From positions 1-64,000 of the forward strand of contig DATKRG010000164.1 in the NCBI GenBank assembly GCA_035532275.1: a stretch of DNA of 64,000 nt, read 5' to 3'. Positions 44,912 through 54,178 of the stretch are shown in pieces; the stretch's first letter is position 1; each line of letters begins with the position of its first letter. The notes under the pieces were generated by a model. It saw nothing but the letters and a program-made list of their open reading frames with translations, was not told where the DNA came from and searched no databases. The stretch comes from UBA9676 sp035532275 (lineage in GTDB: Bacteria; Actinomycetota; Actinomycetes; Streptosporangiales; Streptosporangiaceae). The position numbers were made by a program, and so were the translations under genes.

Positions 44912-44986
44912 CCAGCAGCGTGCTCACACCGAACCCTCGGCACCGGGTACCCGCGAGTGCCGGATAACGAAGGAGTACCCAAAGCC

Positions 44987-46696
44987 ATGTCGGTCTCCGT
45001 ATCCATGCCCCAGCTGGGCGAGAGCGTCACCGAGGGCACCGTCACGCGCTGGCTCAAGAAAGAGGGCGAGCGGGTGGAGGCAGACGAGCCGCTCCTCGAG
45101 GTCTCCACGGACAAGGTTGACACCGAGATTCCCTCGCCGGTGTCGGGAATCCTGCGCGGCATCACGGTCGCCGAGGACGAGACTGTCGCCGTCGGCGCCG
45201 AACTCGCCGTGATCGACGAGACCGACGGCGCCGGGCCTGCCGCCCAGCCCGGACCGGAGTACGCGGCACCGGGCCAGCCCCCGGCCGCGGAGTACGCGGC
45301 GCCGCCTGCGGGACCGGAGTACGCGCAGCCCTCCGCCGGCCCGGAGTTCGCGCGTCCTCCGGCCGGCCCGGATCACCCGCCGCTTCCCGAGCCCGGATAC
45401 CACCCGCCCGCGCCCGAACAGGCCGCGCCCGCGGCGGAGTACCCGCCCCCCGCCCAGCCCGGTTACCCACCGATGCAGCCGGCCGGCGAGCCGCCCGCGC
45501 CGGCGGGCGGATACGGCTCGTCCCTGTTCACCCCGGCGGACCAGGTGCCGCCTGCGGCACCGCCAGCACCCGAGGCACCGCCTGCCCCTGACACCGGGCC
45601 CGCCGCAGCAATGCCAGCCGAGGCAGTGCCCGCCCCCCCAGCACCGGCCGCCCCAGCACCGGCCGCCCCAGCACCGGCCGCGGGCGCCGGGCCCGTCACG
45701 GCGGCGCCGCCGCCAGGCGCCGAGGGCCCGTACGTGACCCCGCTGGTGCGCAAGCTCGCGGCCGAGCACGGGGTCGATCTGGCCACCGTGACCGGCACCG
45801 GCGTCGGCGGGCGGATCCGCAAGCAGGACGTGATCGAAGCCGCACGGCAGCTGCGGGAGTCGGCGGCCGCCGCCCCGGCAGCCCCCGCCGCCCAGGCCGC
45901 CGGCGGGCCGGCCGTGGCGGGGCAGCCAGCCCCTGGCGCCCCGGCCCCGGCCCGGACCATCGTCCCGTCCACCCTGCGCGGCACCACCGAGCGCATGTCC
46001 CGCGCCCGCCAGCTCATCGCCCGCCGGATGGTCGAATCGCTGCAGACGTCGGCCCAGCTCACCACCGTGGTCGAGGCGGACGTCACGCCGATCGCCCGGC
46101 TGCGGGCACGTGCCAAGGCCGACTTCGAGGCCCGCGAGGGTGTCAAGCTGTCGTTCCTGCCGTTCTTCGCCCTCGCCGCGGTCGAGGCGCTGAAGGTGCA
46201 CCCGCGGCTGAACGCGCTCATCGACACCGAGGCGGGCCAGGTGATCTACCACGACGCCGAGCACCTGGGCGTCGCCGTGGACACCGAGCGCGGCCTGATG
46301 GTTCCGGTCATCCGCAACGCCGGCGATCTCAACATCGGCGGGCTCGCCCGCAAGATCGCCGATCTCGCCGCACGGACCCGGGCCGGCCAGGTCAGCCCCG
46401 ACGACCTGGCGGGCGGCACCTTCACCCTCACCAACACCGGCAGCCGCGGGGCGCTGTTCGACACCCCGATCATCAACCAGCCGCAGGTGGCGATCCTGGG
46501 CACCGGCACGGTGGTGAAGCGGGCGGTGGTCATGGAGGACCCGGCGCTCGGCGAGGTGATCGCGGTGCGCTCCATGGTCTACCTGGCACTCACCTACGAC
46601 CACCGGCTCGTCGACGGCGCCGACGCCGCCCGGTTCCTCACCACCGTGAAGGACCGGCTGGAGGAAGGTGCCTTCGAGGCCGAGCTCGGGCTGTAG
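44987..46696 (+). CDS. sucB: Dihydrolipoamide acyltransferase (E2) of a 2-oxo-acid dehydrogenase
   Basis: The 569-residue E2 has one lipoyl domain (1-80) with the lipoylated Lys43 in STDKVDTEIP, a long Pro/Ala linker (about 85-245), a peripheral-subunit-binding domain (VTPLVRKLAAEHGVDLATV) and the catalytic core ending in DHRLVDGADAARFL with the active His. Actinobacterial SucB-named proteins usually serve the pyruvate/2-oxoglutarate complex. The ATG at 44987 gives the family N-terminus MSVSVSMPQLGESVTEG. The lipoate genes lipB and lipA lie 2-6 kb downstream. Confidence 0.93.
   Translation: MSVSVSMPQLGESVTEGTVTRWLKKEGERVEADEPLLEVSTDKVDTEIPSPVSGILRGITVAEDETVAVGAELAVIDETDGAGPAAQPGPEYAAPGQPPAAEYAAPPAGPEYAQPSAGPEFARPPAGPDHPPLPEPGYHPPAPEQAAPAAEYPPPAQPGYPPMQPAGEPPAPAGGYGSSLFTPADQVPPAAPPAPEAPPAPDTGPAAAMPAEAVPAPPAPAAPAPAAPAPAAGAGPVTAAPPPGAEGPYVTPLVRKLAAEHGVDLATVTGTGVGGRIRKQDVIEAARQLRESAAAAPAAPAAQAAGGPAVAGQPAPGAPAPARTIVPSTLRGTTERMSRARQLIARRMVESLQTSAQLTTVVEADVTPIARLRARAKADFEAREGVKLSFLPFFALAAVEALKVHPRLNALIDTEAGQVIYHDAEHLGVAVDTERGLMVPVIRNAGDLNIGGLARKIADLAARTRAGQVSPDDLAGGTFTLTNTGSRGALFDTPIINQPQVAILGTGTVVKRAVVMEDPALGEVIAVRSMVYLALTYDHRLVDGADAARFLTTVKDRLEEGAFEAELGL
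45638..45681 (+). repeat. Three tandem 15-bp repeats in the E2 linker
   Basis: CCAGCACCGGCCGCC repeats three times in frame (the last copy one base short), encoding PAPAA units of the flexible linker. Number changes would alter only linker length. Confidence 0.8.
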
Positions 46697-46701
46697 GCAG
46701 C

Positions 46702-47604
46702 ATGCGGATCGCGGTCACCGGGTCGTCGGGGCTGATCGGCAGCGCCCTGGTGGCCGCCCTGCGCACCGGCGGGCACCAGGTGCTGCGGCTGGTCCGCCAG
46801 GCGTCTGCTGCCGATGACGAGATCGCCTGGGACCCCCGGGCGCCCGCTGGCGGGCTGGATCCCGCCGCGCTGGACGGGCTGGACGCGGTCGTGCACCTGG
46901 CCGGCGCTGGCGTGGCCGACCATCGCTGGACCCCGGCCTACCAGCGGGAGATCCGGGACAGCCGGGTCAGGGGCACGCAGGCGCTGGTGGCCGCGCTGGC
47001 CTCGGCGAGCCGGCCGCCTTCCGTTCTGCTGTCGGGGTCTGCGATTGGCTGGTACGGGGATACCGGCGGGCGCGAGGTGGACGAGTCATCCCCGGCGGGT
47101 TCTGGGTTCCTGCCCGACGTCGTCCGGGACTGGGAAGGAGCCGCGCAGGCCGCAGGGCAGGCCGGGATCCGGGTGGTCACGATGCGCACCGGGATCGTGC
47201 TGTCCCCCCTCGGCGGGGTGCTGGCCAGGATGCTGCCGCCGTTCCGGCTCGGGCTGGGCGCCCGGCTCGGCCCGGGCACGCAGGTGATGAGCTGGATCAC
47301 GCTGGCGGACTACGGCCGGATCGTCACCTTCCTGCTCACCCATCCGGACATCTCGGGCCCGGTGAACCTGACCACCCCGCACCCGGCGACCAATGCCGAG
47401 CTCACCGCGGCGGTGGCTGCGGTGCTGCACCGGCCCGCGGTGCTGTTCCTGCCGGCGCCGGTGCTCAAGCTCGCGCTCGGCGGGGTCAGCAGCGACATCC
47501 TGGCCAGCGCCCGGGTGATGCCGCGGCGGCTGCTGACCGCGGGCTATGAGTTCCAGTTCCCCGACCTGCCGGCCGCGCTCGCGTCCCAGCTCGCCGCAGG
47601 CTGA
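46702..47604 (+). CDS. TIGR01777-family NAD-dependent epimerase/dehydratase-like protein (SDR39U1)
   Basis: The 300-residue protein has the Rossmann motif VTGSSGLIGSALVAAL, VVHLAGAGVADHRW, the family-specific SGSAIGWYG and SWITLADYGRIV, and ends in a DUF1731-like region. Enzyme activity of this family is not established. It starts five bases after sucB and is probably cotranscribed, as in other actinobacteria. Confidence 0.88.
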   Translation: MRIAVTGSSGLIGSALVAALRTGGHQVLRLVRQASAADDEIAWDPRAPAGGLDPAALDGLDAVVHLAGAGVADHRWTPAYQREIRDSRVRGTQALVAALASASRPPSVLLSGSAIGWYGDTGGREVDESSPAGSGFLPDVVRDWEGAAQAAGQAGIRVVTMRTGIVLSPLGGVLARMLPPFRLGLGARLGPGTQVMSWITLADYGRIVTFLLTHPDISGPVNLTTPHPATNAELTAAVAAVLHRPAVLFLPAPVLKLALGGVSSDILASARVMPRRLLTAGYEFQFPDLPAALASQLAAG

Positions 47605-47622
47605 GCCCGCTCCGGGCCGGCC

Positions 47623-48276
47623 TCACACGCTCTGGTCCTGGCGGCTGGGCTCGGCCGCACGCCTGCTCTGCGTCGCCTTGCGCACCCGCTCCGGCAAGAT
47701 GGCCCGGTAGCCGGCCGACTCGTCCATGAACAGCGGCAGCTTCCAGAACGGCTGCACCTTCCCGGTGCTGCCTTCCAGCTCCTCCATCCGGCCGACGGTG
47801 AGCCGCAGCAGCCGCCGGGCGCCGACCAGCGCCACCAGCGCCACCGGCAGCTCCACCACCAGCGCCAGCACCAGGCTGAGCATGAACCCGCGGGTGCCCC
47901 AGTCCAAGGTGGTGTCGAACCAGGCGTCACAGCAGAGCAGGGTCGCCAGCACCACCAGGCACAGGATCAGGATCTGGCGGCGCCGCCAGGCCGCCCACGC
48001 GGTCGCGGCGAACACCAGCAGCAGCACGACGTCGAACCCGACCCAGGCGGCGCTCCACCCACCGGCCCGGTACCGCCAGGGCAGCGTGACCGCCAGCACG
48101 CCGATCCAGGCAGCCAGGATGAGGGCACAGACGAGCGTGGCCACGATGAGCAGCCGGCGCCGCCATTTGCCGCGGGCTGCGCGGGCGAGCACGTGCTCGT
48201 CCACCTCCGCGAGATCGCGGGCCAGCCGGGCGCGTTCGGGCCGGCTCAGCTGCCTCAGCTCAGACTTGTCTAACAC
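47623..48276 (-). CDS. Four-helix membrane protein of unknown function
   Basis: The 217-residue protein has an N-terminal charged helix (SRPERARLARDLAEVDEHVL), four membrane helices (about 42-155) and a basic cytoplasmic tail. GGGAGG precedes the GTG start. The second codon is TTA, rare in this genome. No family was recognised. It diverges from lipB. Confidence 0.65.
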   Translation of the reverse strand: MLDKSELRQLSRPERARLARDLAEVDEHVLARAARGKWRRRLLIVATLVCALILAAWIGVLAVTLPWRYRAGGWSAAWVGFDVVLLLVFAATAWAAWRRRQILILCLVVLATLLCCDAWFDTTLDWGTRGFMLSLVLALVVELPVALVALVGARRLLRLTVGRMEELEGSTGKVQPFWKLPLFMDESAGYRAILPERVRKATQSRRAAEPSRQDQSV

Positions 48277-48429
48277 CAGCCGGACCTCCCTCTCTGGCTA
48301 CCGGGGGCATTCCCCGCCAGGCCCACGGCATGTCGGACTCATTAGCCATAAAGCGGCCGGGCCGCCTGGCATTCCGGGACCGGGGTACGGGCACTGCCCG
48401 GTGCCGGGGAACGGGCCGGCGCGCCGGGA

Positions 48430-48435
48430 TAAGCT
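48430..48435 (+). promoter_or_regulatory. Leaderless -10 box of lipB
   Basis: TAAGCT lies six bases before the GTG at 48442; no ribosome site is present. Confidence 0.55.
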
Positions 48436-48441
48436 GGCGGC

Positions 48442-49182
48442 GTGAACGGCGAGCTGATCTTTGCCCGGGCGGGTTTCGGCGCCAGCGCGGTCCCCTATCT
48501 CGACGGCTGGGAGCTTCAGCAGCGCCTGCACGGACGGCGGGTGAGCGGGGACATCCCCGACACCTGCCTGCTGCTGGAGCACGAGCCGGTGTACACGGCC
48601 GGCCGGCGGACCAGCCAGCTGGACCGCCCGCTCGCCGACCCGGGCATCCCGGTGATCGACGTCGACCGCGGCGGCAAGATCACCTGGCACGGCCCCGGGC
48701 AGCTGGTCGGCTACCCGATCGTGGCGCTGCCGGAGCCGGTTGATGTCGTCGCCCATGTCCGGGCCATCGAGGAAGCCCTGATCCGGGCCTGCGCGGACGC
48801 GGGCGTGGCGACCACCCGGGTGGAGGGCCGCAGCGGCGTGTGGATCACCGGCGGGCGCGGCCCCGGCAGCACGCTGGACCGCAAGGTCGCCGCCATCGGG
48901 ATCCGGGTCTCGCGCGGGGTCACCATGCACGGTTTCGCGCTCAACTGCGATTGCGATCTCAGCTGGTTCGACCGCATCGTGCCGTGCGGCATCCGGGACG
49001 CCGGAGTGACCAGCCTGTCTGCCGAGACCGGCCGCACCATCACGGTCGCGGACATGCTCGGCAGCGCCGAGCGGCACCTCGCCGACGTGCTCGGCGCCAC
49101 CACCTGGCACAGCACCGAAGACCTGGGCACCGTCATGGCCGGACCGGACCTGAGCCGGGCGGAGCTGGCCACCGCCGACTGA
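48442..49182 (+). CDS. lipB: Octanoyltransferase
   Basis: LipB moves octanoyl from ACP onto lipoyl domains such as that of SucB. The 246-residue protein shows DRGGKITWHGPGQLVGYP, the catalytic Lys148 in RKVAAIGI, GVTMHGFALN and the nucleophile Cys182 in IVPCGI. It is followed by a convergent hisS; lipA lies 3.2 kb further on, interrupted by hisS, an MFS gene and ybjQ. Confidence 0.95.
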   Translation: MNGELIFARAGFGASAVPYLDGWELQQRLHGRRVSGDIPDTCLLLEHEPVYTAGRRTSQLDRPLADPGIPVIDVDRGGKITWHGPGQLVGYPIVALPEPVDVVAHVRAIEEALIRACADAGVATTRVEGRSGVWITGGRGPGSTLDRKVAAIGIRVSRGVTMHGFALNCDCDLSWFDRIVPCGIRDAGVTSLSAETGRTITVADMLGSAERHLADVLGATTWHSTEDLGTVMAGPDLSRAELATAD

Positions 49183-49228
49183 GCCGGCCGGTCAGGTACT
49201 CATTCAGGGTTATGGGACGGGTCCGGCG

Positions 49229-50533
49229 TCAGGACCGCCCGGCCAGATGGGCGGCCAGCTCGCTGGCCGGCACGGCGCTCTGCTCCCCGCTGGTCATGTC
49301 CCGGACGGTGACGGTGCCTGCTTCCTCGTCCGCGCCGCCGTAGATCAGTGCCCACCGGGCGCCCTGGTCGCTGGCCCACTTGAGCTGCCGGCCCAGCTTG
49401 CCCGACGACCCCAGGTAGACACTCGCCCGCAGGCCGGCCGAGCGGGCCGCCGCCGCGAAGGCGAAGCTGCGGGCCGCGAAGCGCTCGTCCATCACGGTGA
49501 CCGCCACGTCGAGCCGGCTGTGGCCGCCATCGTCGGCCGGCAGCGCCAGCAGGATGCGCTCGATGCCGAGCGAGCCCCCGGTCCCCGGCACGTCCGGCCC
49601 GCCGAGCTGCTCGATCAGGTGGTCGTAGCGCCCGCCGGAGGCGATCGACCCGGGCACCCCGTCGGCCGTCACCTCCCAGATCGGCCCGGTGTAGTAACTC
49701 AGGCCCCGCACCATCCGGGGCGTGAACTGCACCCGCTCCGCTGGCATCTGCCCGGCCAGCAGCGACAGCATGGTGTCCACCTCGTCCAGCCCGGCCGAGC
49801 CTTCCTCGCTGGACTTGAGCGCCTCCCGGATCCGTTCCGCCGCGTCCGGCGCGGTCATGGCGGCCACCAGCTCGCCGGCCTTGGCCTCGCTCAGCCCGCG
49901 CCCGGTGAGTTCGGCGATGACCTGTGACGGTGTGAGCTTGTCCAGCTTGTCGAGGGTGATCAGGACCCCGGCGCCAAGGCCGGCCGGCACCCCGAAGGCG
50001 TCCAGCAGGCCGGCCAGCACCCGGCGGGAGTTGAGCAGGAAGCGGAAGCCGCTCACCCCCAGCCCGTCGAGCACGTCGTGTACCGCGCAGATGACCTCGG
50101 CGTCGGCCAGCGGGGAGGCGGTGCCCAGGGTGTCGACGTCGCACTGCACGAACTCGCGGTAGCGGCCGCGGCCGGGCCGGTCCGCCCGCCACACCGGGCC
50201 GATGGCATAACGCTTGTAGGGCACCGGCAGCTGGCTGCCGTAGGCGGCGGCCACCCGGGCCAGCGGCACCGTCAGGTCATAGCGCAGCGCCAGGTCGGCC
50301 TCGCCGGTCCCCTCGTGCTCGCCCCGGCGCAAGATCTTGAAGATGAGCTTGTCGCTCTCGTCCCCGTACTTGCCCATCAGCACGTCGAGGCGCTCGAAGG
50401 CGGGCGTGGCAAGCGGCTCGAACCCGTAGCGGGAGAACACCGACCGGATGAGCGTGAACGCCCGCTCGCGGGTCTCGTACTCGCGGGCAAGGAAGTCCCG
50501 GGTCCCCGACGGGGGATCGAACTGCGTTGGCAT
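49229..50533 (-). CDS. hisS: Histidyl-tRNA synthetase
   Basis: The 434-residue class II synthetase charges tRNA-His. Motif 2 lies in RYAIGPVWRADRPGRGRYREF, the HisRS signatures are VRGLSYYTGPIWE and SGGRYDHLI, and the C-terminal anticodon domain contains GSSGKLGRQLKWASDQGARW. The N-terminus FDPPSGTRDFL and overall pattern resemble the second, eukaryote-like bacterial HisRS type rather than the KGTYD type of the main streptomycete enzyme as I recall it. I chose the ATG twelve codons inside the longest frame, where homologues begin. Confidence 0.88.
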   Translation of the reverse strand: MPTQFDPPSGTRDFLAREYETRERAFTLIRSVFSRYGFEPLATPAFERLDVLMGKYGDESDKLIFKILRRGEHEGTGEADLALRYDLTVPLARVAAAYGSQLPVPYKRYAIGPVWRADRPGRGRYREFVQCDVDTLGTASPLADAEVICAVHDVLDGLGVSGFRFLLNSRRVLAGLLDAFGVPAGLGAGVLITLDKLDKLTPSQVIAELTGRGLSEAKAGELVAAMTAPDAAERIREALKSSEEGSAGLDEVDTMLSLLAGQMPAERVQFTPRMVRGLSYYTGPIWEVTADGVPGSIASGGRYDHLIEQLGGPDVPGTGGSLGIERILLALPADDGGHSRLDVAVTVMDERFAARSFAFAAAARSAGLRASVYLGSSGKLGRQLKWASDQGARWALIYGGADEEAGTVTVRDMTSGEQSAVPASELAAHLAGRS

Positions 50534-50626
50534 GCGCCCATGCTCCCCGACCGGGTGGGTTCCCGTCACATCGATAACCGGTTCCGCGGGCCCGCTGGCC
50601 GGGCCGGGTCATCGCATCCGGCGTGC

Positions 50627-50701
50627 TAGCGTGGACGAGTGCTCTAACGACTGATGGCAGCTGACCCCCGAAGAACCGCCACAGTCCGAGGAGCTTTTCT
50701 C
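50627..50701 (+). promoter_or_regulatory. Promoter and leader of the MFS gene with a two-codon frame
   Basis: TAGCGT (50627-50632) is followed after six bases by GTG-CTC-TAA, a minimal leaderless frame at the predicted transcript start. The leader then runs to GAGGAG (50688-50693) before the TTG start. GAG-cttttCTC around the ribosome site could pair weakly. Confidence 0.4.
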
Positions 50702-51982
50702 TTGTCCCGCCCGCAGTCCAGCGACAATGCGGTCGCTGCCGCCCACGCCCCGCACCGGCCTGCCGCGGGCACCGGCGTCCCGCACCGGCACGCGATGCCG
50801 CTGGCGTTCGGCCTGCAGGTCGCCATCTCGGCCGGTGACGGCCTGGCCATGGTCGCCCTGGCCAGCCGCGTCTACCTCGGCTCACACGCCTCCTGGGCGG
50901 TGGCGGCGGTGTTCCTGGCGATCACCATCCCGATCACGGCGCTCGCCCCTGTCGCCGGCCTGCTGCTGGACCGGTTCCGGCCCAAGCCGGTGCTGGTCGC
51001 GGCGGCCGCCGGGCAGGCCCTGGTGGCACTGGCGATCACTCAGGTCGGCGGCATCAGGCCGGTGCTCGCCCTGGCCACCGGGTTCGGCCTCTGCGCGGCC
51101 GTGCTCCAGCCGGGGCTCGGCGCCATCGTGCCGCGGCTGGCCGGACCGATGGGGGTGACCCGGGCGAACGGCTACCTGCAGGCAGCCACCTGGGGCGGCT
51201 TCACCGCCGGCCCGCTGCTGGCGGGCGTCCTGACCGCGGTCGGCGGGACCGGGCTGGCGCTGGCCGGGGTCGCCGCCGTCTACCTGCTCGGCGCGGTGGG
51301 CCTGGTGGCACTCCCGCTGGCACCGGCGCCGGCCACGGGCGGCCCGCCCGGCGGCGAGCAGGGCGGGTTCGCCGCGCAGCTGAGCGCCGGGATCCGGTTC
51401 CTGCGCGCGGACACCGAGGCCGGGCTGCTCGTCGGCGTGGTCGCGGTGATGGTGGCGTGCACCAACATGGCGATCGTCGCCGAGGTCGCTTTCGCCGAGA
51501 GCGTGCTGCGGGCCGGCGTCACCGGTTACGCCGTGCTGGTCGCGGGCTGGACCGCGGGGATGCTGGCCGGGACCCTGGCCGGCGGCCGCATCCCCGCGCG
51601 CAGGCTGGCGTTCACCACCCTGGCCGGGACGCTCGCCACCGGCGTGGGCGTGGCGCTGGCCGGGACGGCGGCGGTGCTGTGGCAGGCGGTGGCCGCCTAC
51701 GCCCTGGGCGGGCTGGCCAACGGCATGGAGGTGGTGGCCACCCGCAGCTTCCTCAACCTCCGGGCACCCGCCCATATCGCCGGGCGGGTCTTCGCGGTCT
51801 ACTCCGGCGTCCTGTTCGGCGCGGCGTCCATCGGCATGGCCGCCGCCGGCGGCCTGCTGTCCTCGATGAACCCCCGGCTGGTGCTGTTCCTGGCCGGCGG
51901 GGGCGGCCTGGTGGCCGGCGCCGTGGGCTGGCTCGTCTACGCGCGCCGCCACCGCCGCACCGCCGCGGCTCCGCCGGGCTGA
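50702..51982 (+). CDS. Major facilitator superfamily exporter
   Basis: The 426-residue protein has about eleven or twelve helices with the MFS pattern, including LLLDRFRPKPVLVAAA as the loop 2-3 motif and LAGTLAGGRIPARRLA in the second half. It resembles small-molecule/drug exporters. I chose TTG because GAGGAG lies eight bases before it; an ATG 16 codons upstream lacks a ribosome site. The substrate is unknown. Confidence 0.82.
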   Translation: MSRPQSSDNAVAAAHAPHRPAAGTGVPHRHAMPLAFGLQVAISAGDGLAMVALASRVYLGSHASWAVAAVFLAITIPITALAPVAGLLLDRFRPKPVLVAAAAGQALVALAITQVGGIRPVLALATGFGLCAAVLQPGLGAIVPRLAGPMGVTRANGYLQAATWGGFTAGPLLAGVLTAVGGTGLALAGVAAVYLLGAVGLVALPLAPAPATGGPPGGEQGGFAAQLSAGIRFLRADTEAGLLVGVVAVMVACTNMAIVAEVAFAESVLRAGVTGYAVLVAGWTAGMLAGTLAGGRIPARRLAFTTLAGTLATGVGVALAGTAAVLWQAVAAYALGGLANGMEVVATRSFLNLRAPAHIAGRVFAVYSGVLFGAASIGMAAAGGLLSSMNPRLVLFLAGGGGLVAGAVGWLVYARRHRRTAAAPPG

Positions 51983-51998
51983 CCCAGGTCCTGCCCGG

Positions 51999-52322
51999 CT
52001 AGCCGCCGGCCTGGCGGATCTTCACCGCCGTGCCGTACGCGCAGATCTCCTGGCCGGCCTGGAACTCGCTGGCGTCGAAGCGCATCGCGAGGACCGCGTC
52101 CGCGCCTTTGGCCTGGGCCGCCTCGGTCAGCCGCTCCTGCGCATGGATCCGGCTCTCGGCCAGCATCTTGGTCATCCCGCGGAGCTCGCCGCCGACCATC
52201 GACTTGAAGCCCGCCCCGATCTGCGAGCCGACGTTGCGGGACCGCACGGTGACACCGAACACCTCCCCCAGCACCTCGGTGATCTCATAGCCCGGCAGGT
52301 CGTTCATGGTGCTGAGAATCAT
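51999..52322 (-). CDS. YbjQ/UPF0145 family protein
   Basis: The 107-residue protein matches the heavy-metal-binding-like UPF0145 family: LPGYEITEVLGEVFGVTVRS, then GGELRGMTKMLAESR and a KGADAVLAMRFDASE strand. Members form pentamers of unknown function. AAGGATGAGG precedes the ATG. It is divergent from lipA. Confidence 0.88.
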   Translation of the reverse strand: MILSTMNDLPGYEITEVLGEVFGVTVRSRNVGSQIGAGFKSMVGGELRGMTKMLAESRIHAQERLTEAAQAKGADAVLAMRFDASEFQAGQEICAYGTAVKIRQAGG

Positions 52323-52386
52323 GACCTCATCCTTTCACCCGGGCCTCCGCCCCGGCCGCGCCGCCACCTCCCCACGGGCCGGGACG

Positions 52387-52392
52387 TACCCT
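52387..52392 (+). promoter_or_regulatory. Leaderless -10 box of lipA
   Basis: TACCCT lies six bases before the GTG at 52399, which decides the lipA start. Confidence 0.55.
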
Positions 52393-52398
52393 AGAGCC

Positions 52399-53337
52399 GT
52401 GGTACTCGCACCTGAGGGTCGCAGGATGCTGCGCATCGAAGCACGCAACAGCCAGACGCCCATCGAGCGCAAACCGCCGTGGATCAAGACCCGGCTGCGG
52501 ACCGGCCCCGCCTACACCGAGCTGAAAGGCCTGGTCCGGGACCAGGGCCTGCACACCGTGTGCCAGGAGGCCGGCTGCCCCAACATCTTCGAATGCTGGG
52601 AGGACCGGGAGGCGACGTTCCTGATCGGCGGCGACGCCTGCACCCGGCGGTGCGACTTCTGCCAGATCGCCACCGGCAAGCCCGAGCCGCTCGACACCGG
52701 CGAGCCGGCCCGGGTCGCCGCGTCGGTGGCGGCGATGGGCCTGCGCTACGCGACGGTTACCGGCGTGGCGCGCGATGACCTGCCCGACGGCGGTGCCTGG
52801 CTGTACGCGCAGACCTGCGCCGAGATCCACGCGGCCGTCCCCGGCTGCGGGGTGGAGCTGCTCATACCTGACTTCAACGCCGACCCGGCACGGCTGGCTG
52901 AGGTGTTCGCCGCCCGCCCGGAGGTGCTGGCGCACAACATCGAGACGGTGCCCCGCATCTTCCGCTCGATCCGGCCGGGCTTCCGGTACGAGCGCTCGCT
53001 GGACGTGCTGCGGATGGCCCGCGACGCCGGGCTCGTCACCAAGTCCAACCTCATCCTCGGCCTCGGCGAGGACCCGGCCGAAATCAGCCAGGCCATGGCC
53101 GGCCTGCGGGCAGCCGGCTGCGAGCTGCTCACCATCACCCAGTACCTGCGGCCCTCGGCGCTGCACCACCCGGTCGCCCGGTGGGTGGAGCCGGCCGAGT
53201 TCGAGCGGCTCCGGGAGGAGGCGCTCGGTCTCGGCTTCGCCGGCGTGATGTCGGGCCCGCTGGTCCGCTCCTCCTACCGGGCAGGCCGGCTGCACGCGGA
53301 GGCGATGGCCCGGCGCGCTTCGCCGGGCGCCGCCTGA
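52399..53337 (+). CDS. lipA: Lipoyl synthase (radical SAM)
   Basis: LipA inserts two sulfurs into octanoyl groups to make lipoyl cofactor. The 312-residue protein has the auxiliary cluster cysteines Cys55, Cys60, Cys66 (HTVCQEAGCPNIFEC), the radical SAM triad Cys81, Cys85, Cys88 (CTRRCDFC) and the C-terminal RSSYRAG that binds the auxiliary cluster. The GTG at 52399 fits both the leaderless promoter and the family N-terminus. Confidence 0.96.
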   Translation: MVLAPEGRRMLRIEARNSQTPIERKPPWIKTRLRTGPAYTELKGLVRDQGLHTVCQEAGCPNIFECWEDREATFLIGGDACTRRCDFCQIATGKPEPLDTGEPARVAASVAAMGLRYATVTGVARDDLPDGGAWLYAQTCAEIHAAVPGCGVELLIPDFNADPARLAEVFAARPEVLAHNIETVPRIFRSIRPGFRYERSLDVLRMARDAGLVTKSNLILGLGEDPAEISQAMAGLRAAGCELLTITQYLRPSALHHPVARWVEPAEFERLREEALGLGFAGVMSGPLVRSSYRAGRLHAEAMARRASPGAA

Positions 53338-53405
53338 CGGCACCGGACCGGGGTCTGCCAGCCACCGCCACGGCCCGCGGTTTCCCTCCGGTGCCCGCCT
53401 GCTCG

Positions 53406-53411
53406 TATCCT
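53406..53411 (+). promoter_or_regulatory. Leaderless -10 box of the DUF4191 gene
   Basis: TATCCT lies seven bases before the ATG at 53419. Confidence 0.5.
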
Positions 53412-53418
53412 GCCCTCC

Positions 53419-54135
53419 ATGGCGAACAAGCCCGCAAGCGCGGCGAACCCGAAGGGCGGCGCGGATCCGGCCACTGCTGGCCGTATCAAGCAGATCCGCA
53501 TGGTGGCCGGGATCATCCGCAAGTCCAATCCCCGCGCCCTGCCGCTGATAGCCCTGGCCGGGCTCGGCGTGCTCGCCGCCTTCGTGGTGGCCGGGCTGCT
53601 CACCGGCCTGCTGGCGCTGCTGATCCCGCTCGGCGTGCTCACCGGCCTGATGGCGGCGATGATCCTGTTCGGCCGGTACGCGCAGTCAGCCCAGTACGCG
53701 GCGGTGGAGGGCCAGCCGGGAGCGGCGGCCGCCATCCTGCAGACCATGCGGGGCGGCTGGACGGTCACCCCGGCCGTGTCGGCCAACCGCAGCATGGACG
53801 TGGTGCACCGGGCGGTCGGCAAGCCGGGTGTGGTGCTGGTCGGTGAGGGCGCCCCCAGCCGGCTGCCGAGCCTGCTCGCGGCGGAGAAGAAGCGCATCTC
53901 CCGGGTCGCCTTCGACGTGCCCATCTACGACCTGCAGGTGGGCAACGAGGAAGGGCAGATCCCGATCCGCAAGCTGCAGCGCAAGCTCACGCGGCTGCCC
54001 CGCAACCTCAAGGGCCCGGCGGTCGCGGACCTGAACTACCGGCTGAAGGCGCTGCCCCAGTCGCTGCAGGCGCCCAAGGGACCGGTGCCCAGGACCGGCC
54101 GGATGCCCAAGCCTCCGCGTCCCCGGTTCCGCTAG
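53419..54135 (+). CDS. DUF4191 family membrane protein
   Basis: The 238-residue protein has a basic N-terminus, two close hydrophobic helices (about 42-85), and a conserved cytoplasmic part with GGWTVTPAVSANRSMDVVHRAVG and RLPSLLAAEKKRISRV. This is the DUF4191 family, regularly found next to lipA in actinobacteria. Function is unknown. It is the last gene of the conserved block here. Confidence 0.85.
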   Translation: MANKPASAANPKGGADPATAGRIKQIRMVAGIIRKSNPRALPLIALAGLGVLAAFVVAGLLTGLLALLIPLGVLTGLMAAMILFGRYAQSAQYAAVEGQPGAAAAILQTMRGGWTVTPAVSANRSMDVVHRAVGKPGVVLVGEGAPSRLPSLLAAEKKRISRVAFDVPIYDLQVGNEEGQIPIRKLQRKLTRLPRNLKGPAVADLNYRLKALPQSLQAPKGPVPRTGRMPKPPRPRFR

Positions 54136-54178
54136 CCACCCAGCCCACGGGCCCGGCGGGGGCCGCCCTGGCGCCCGC

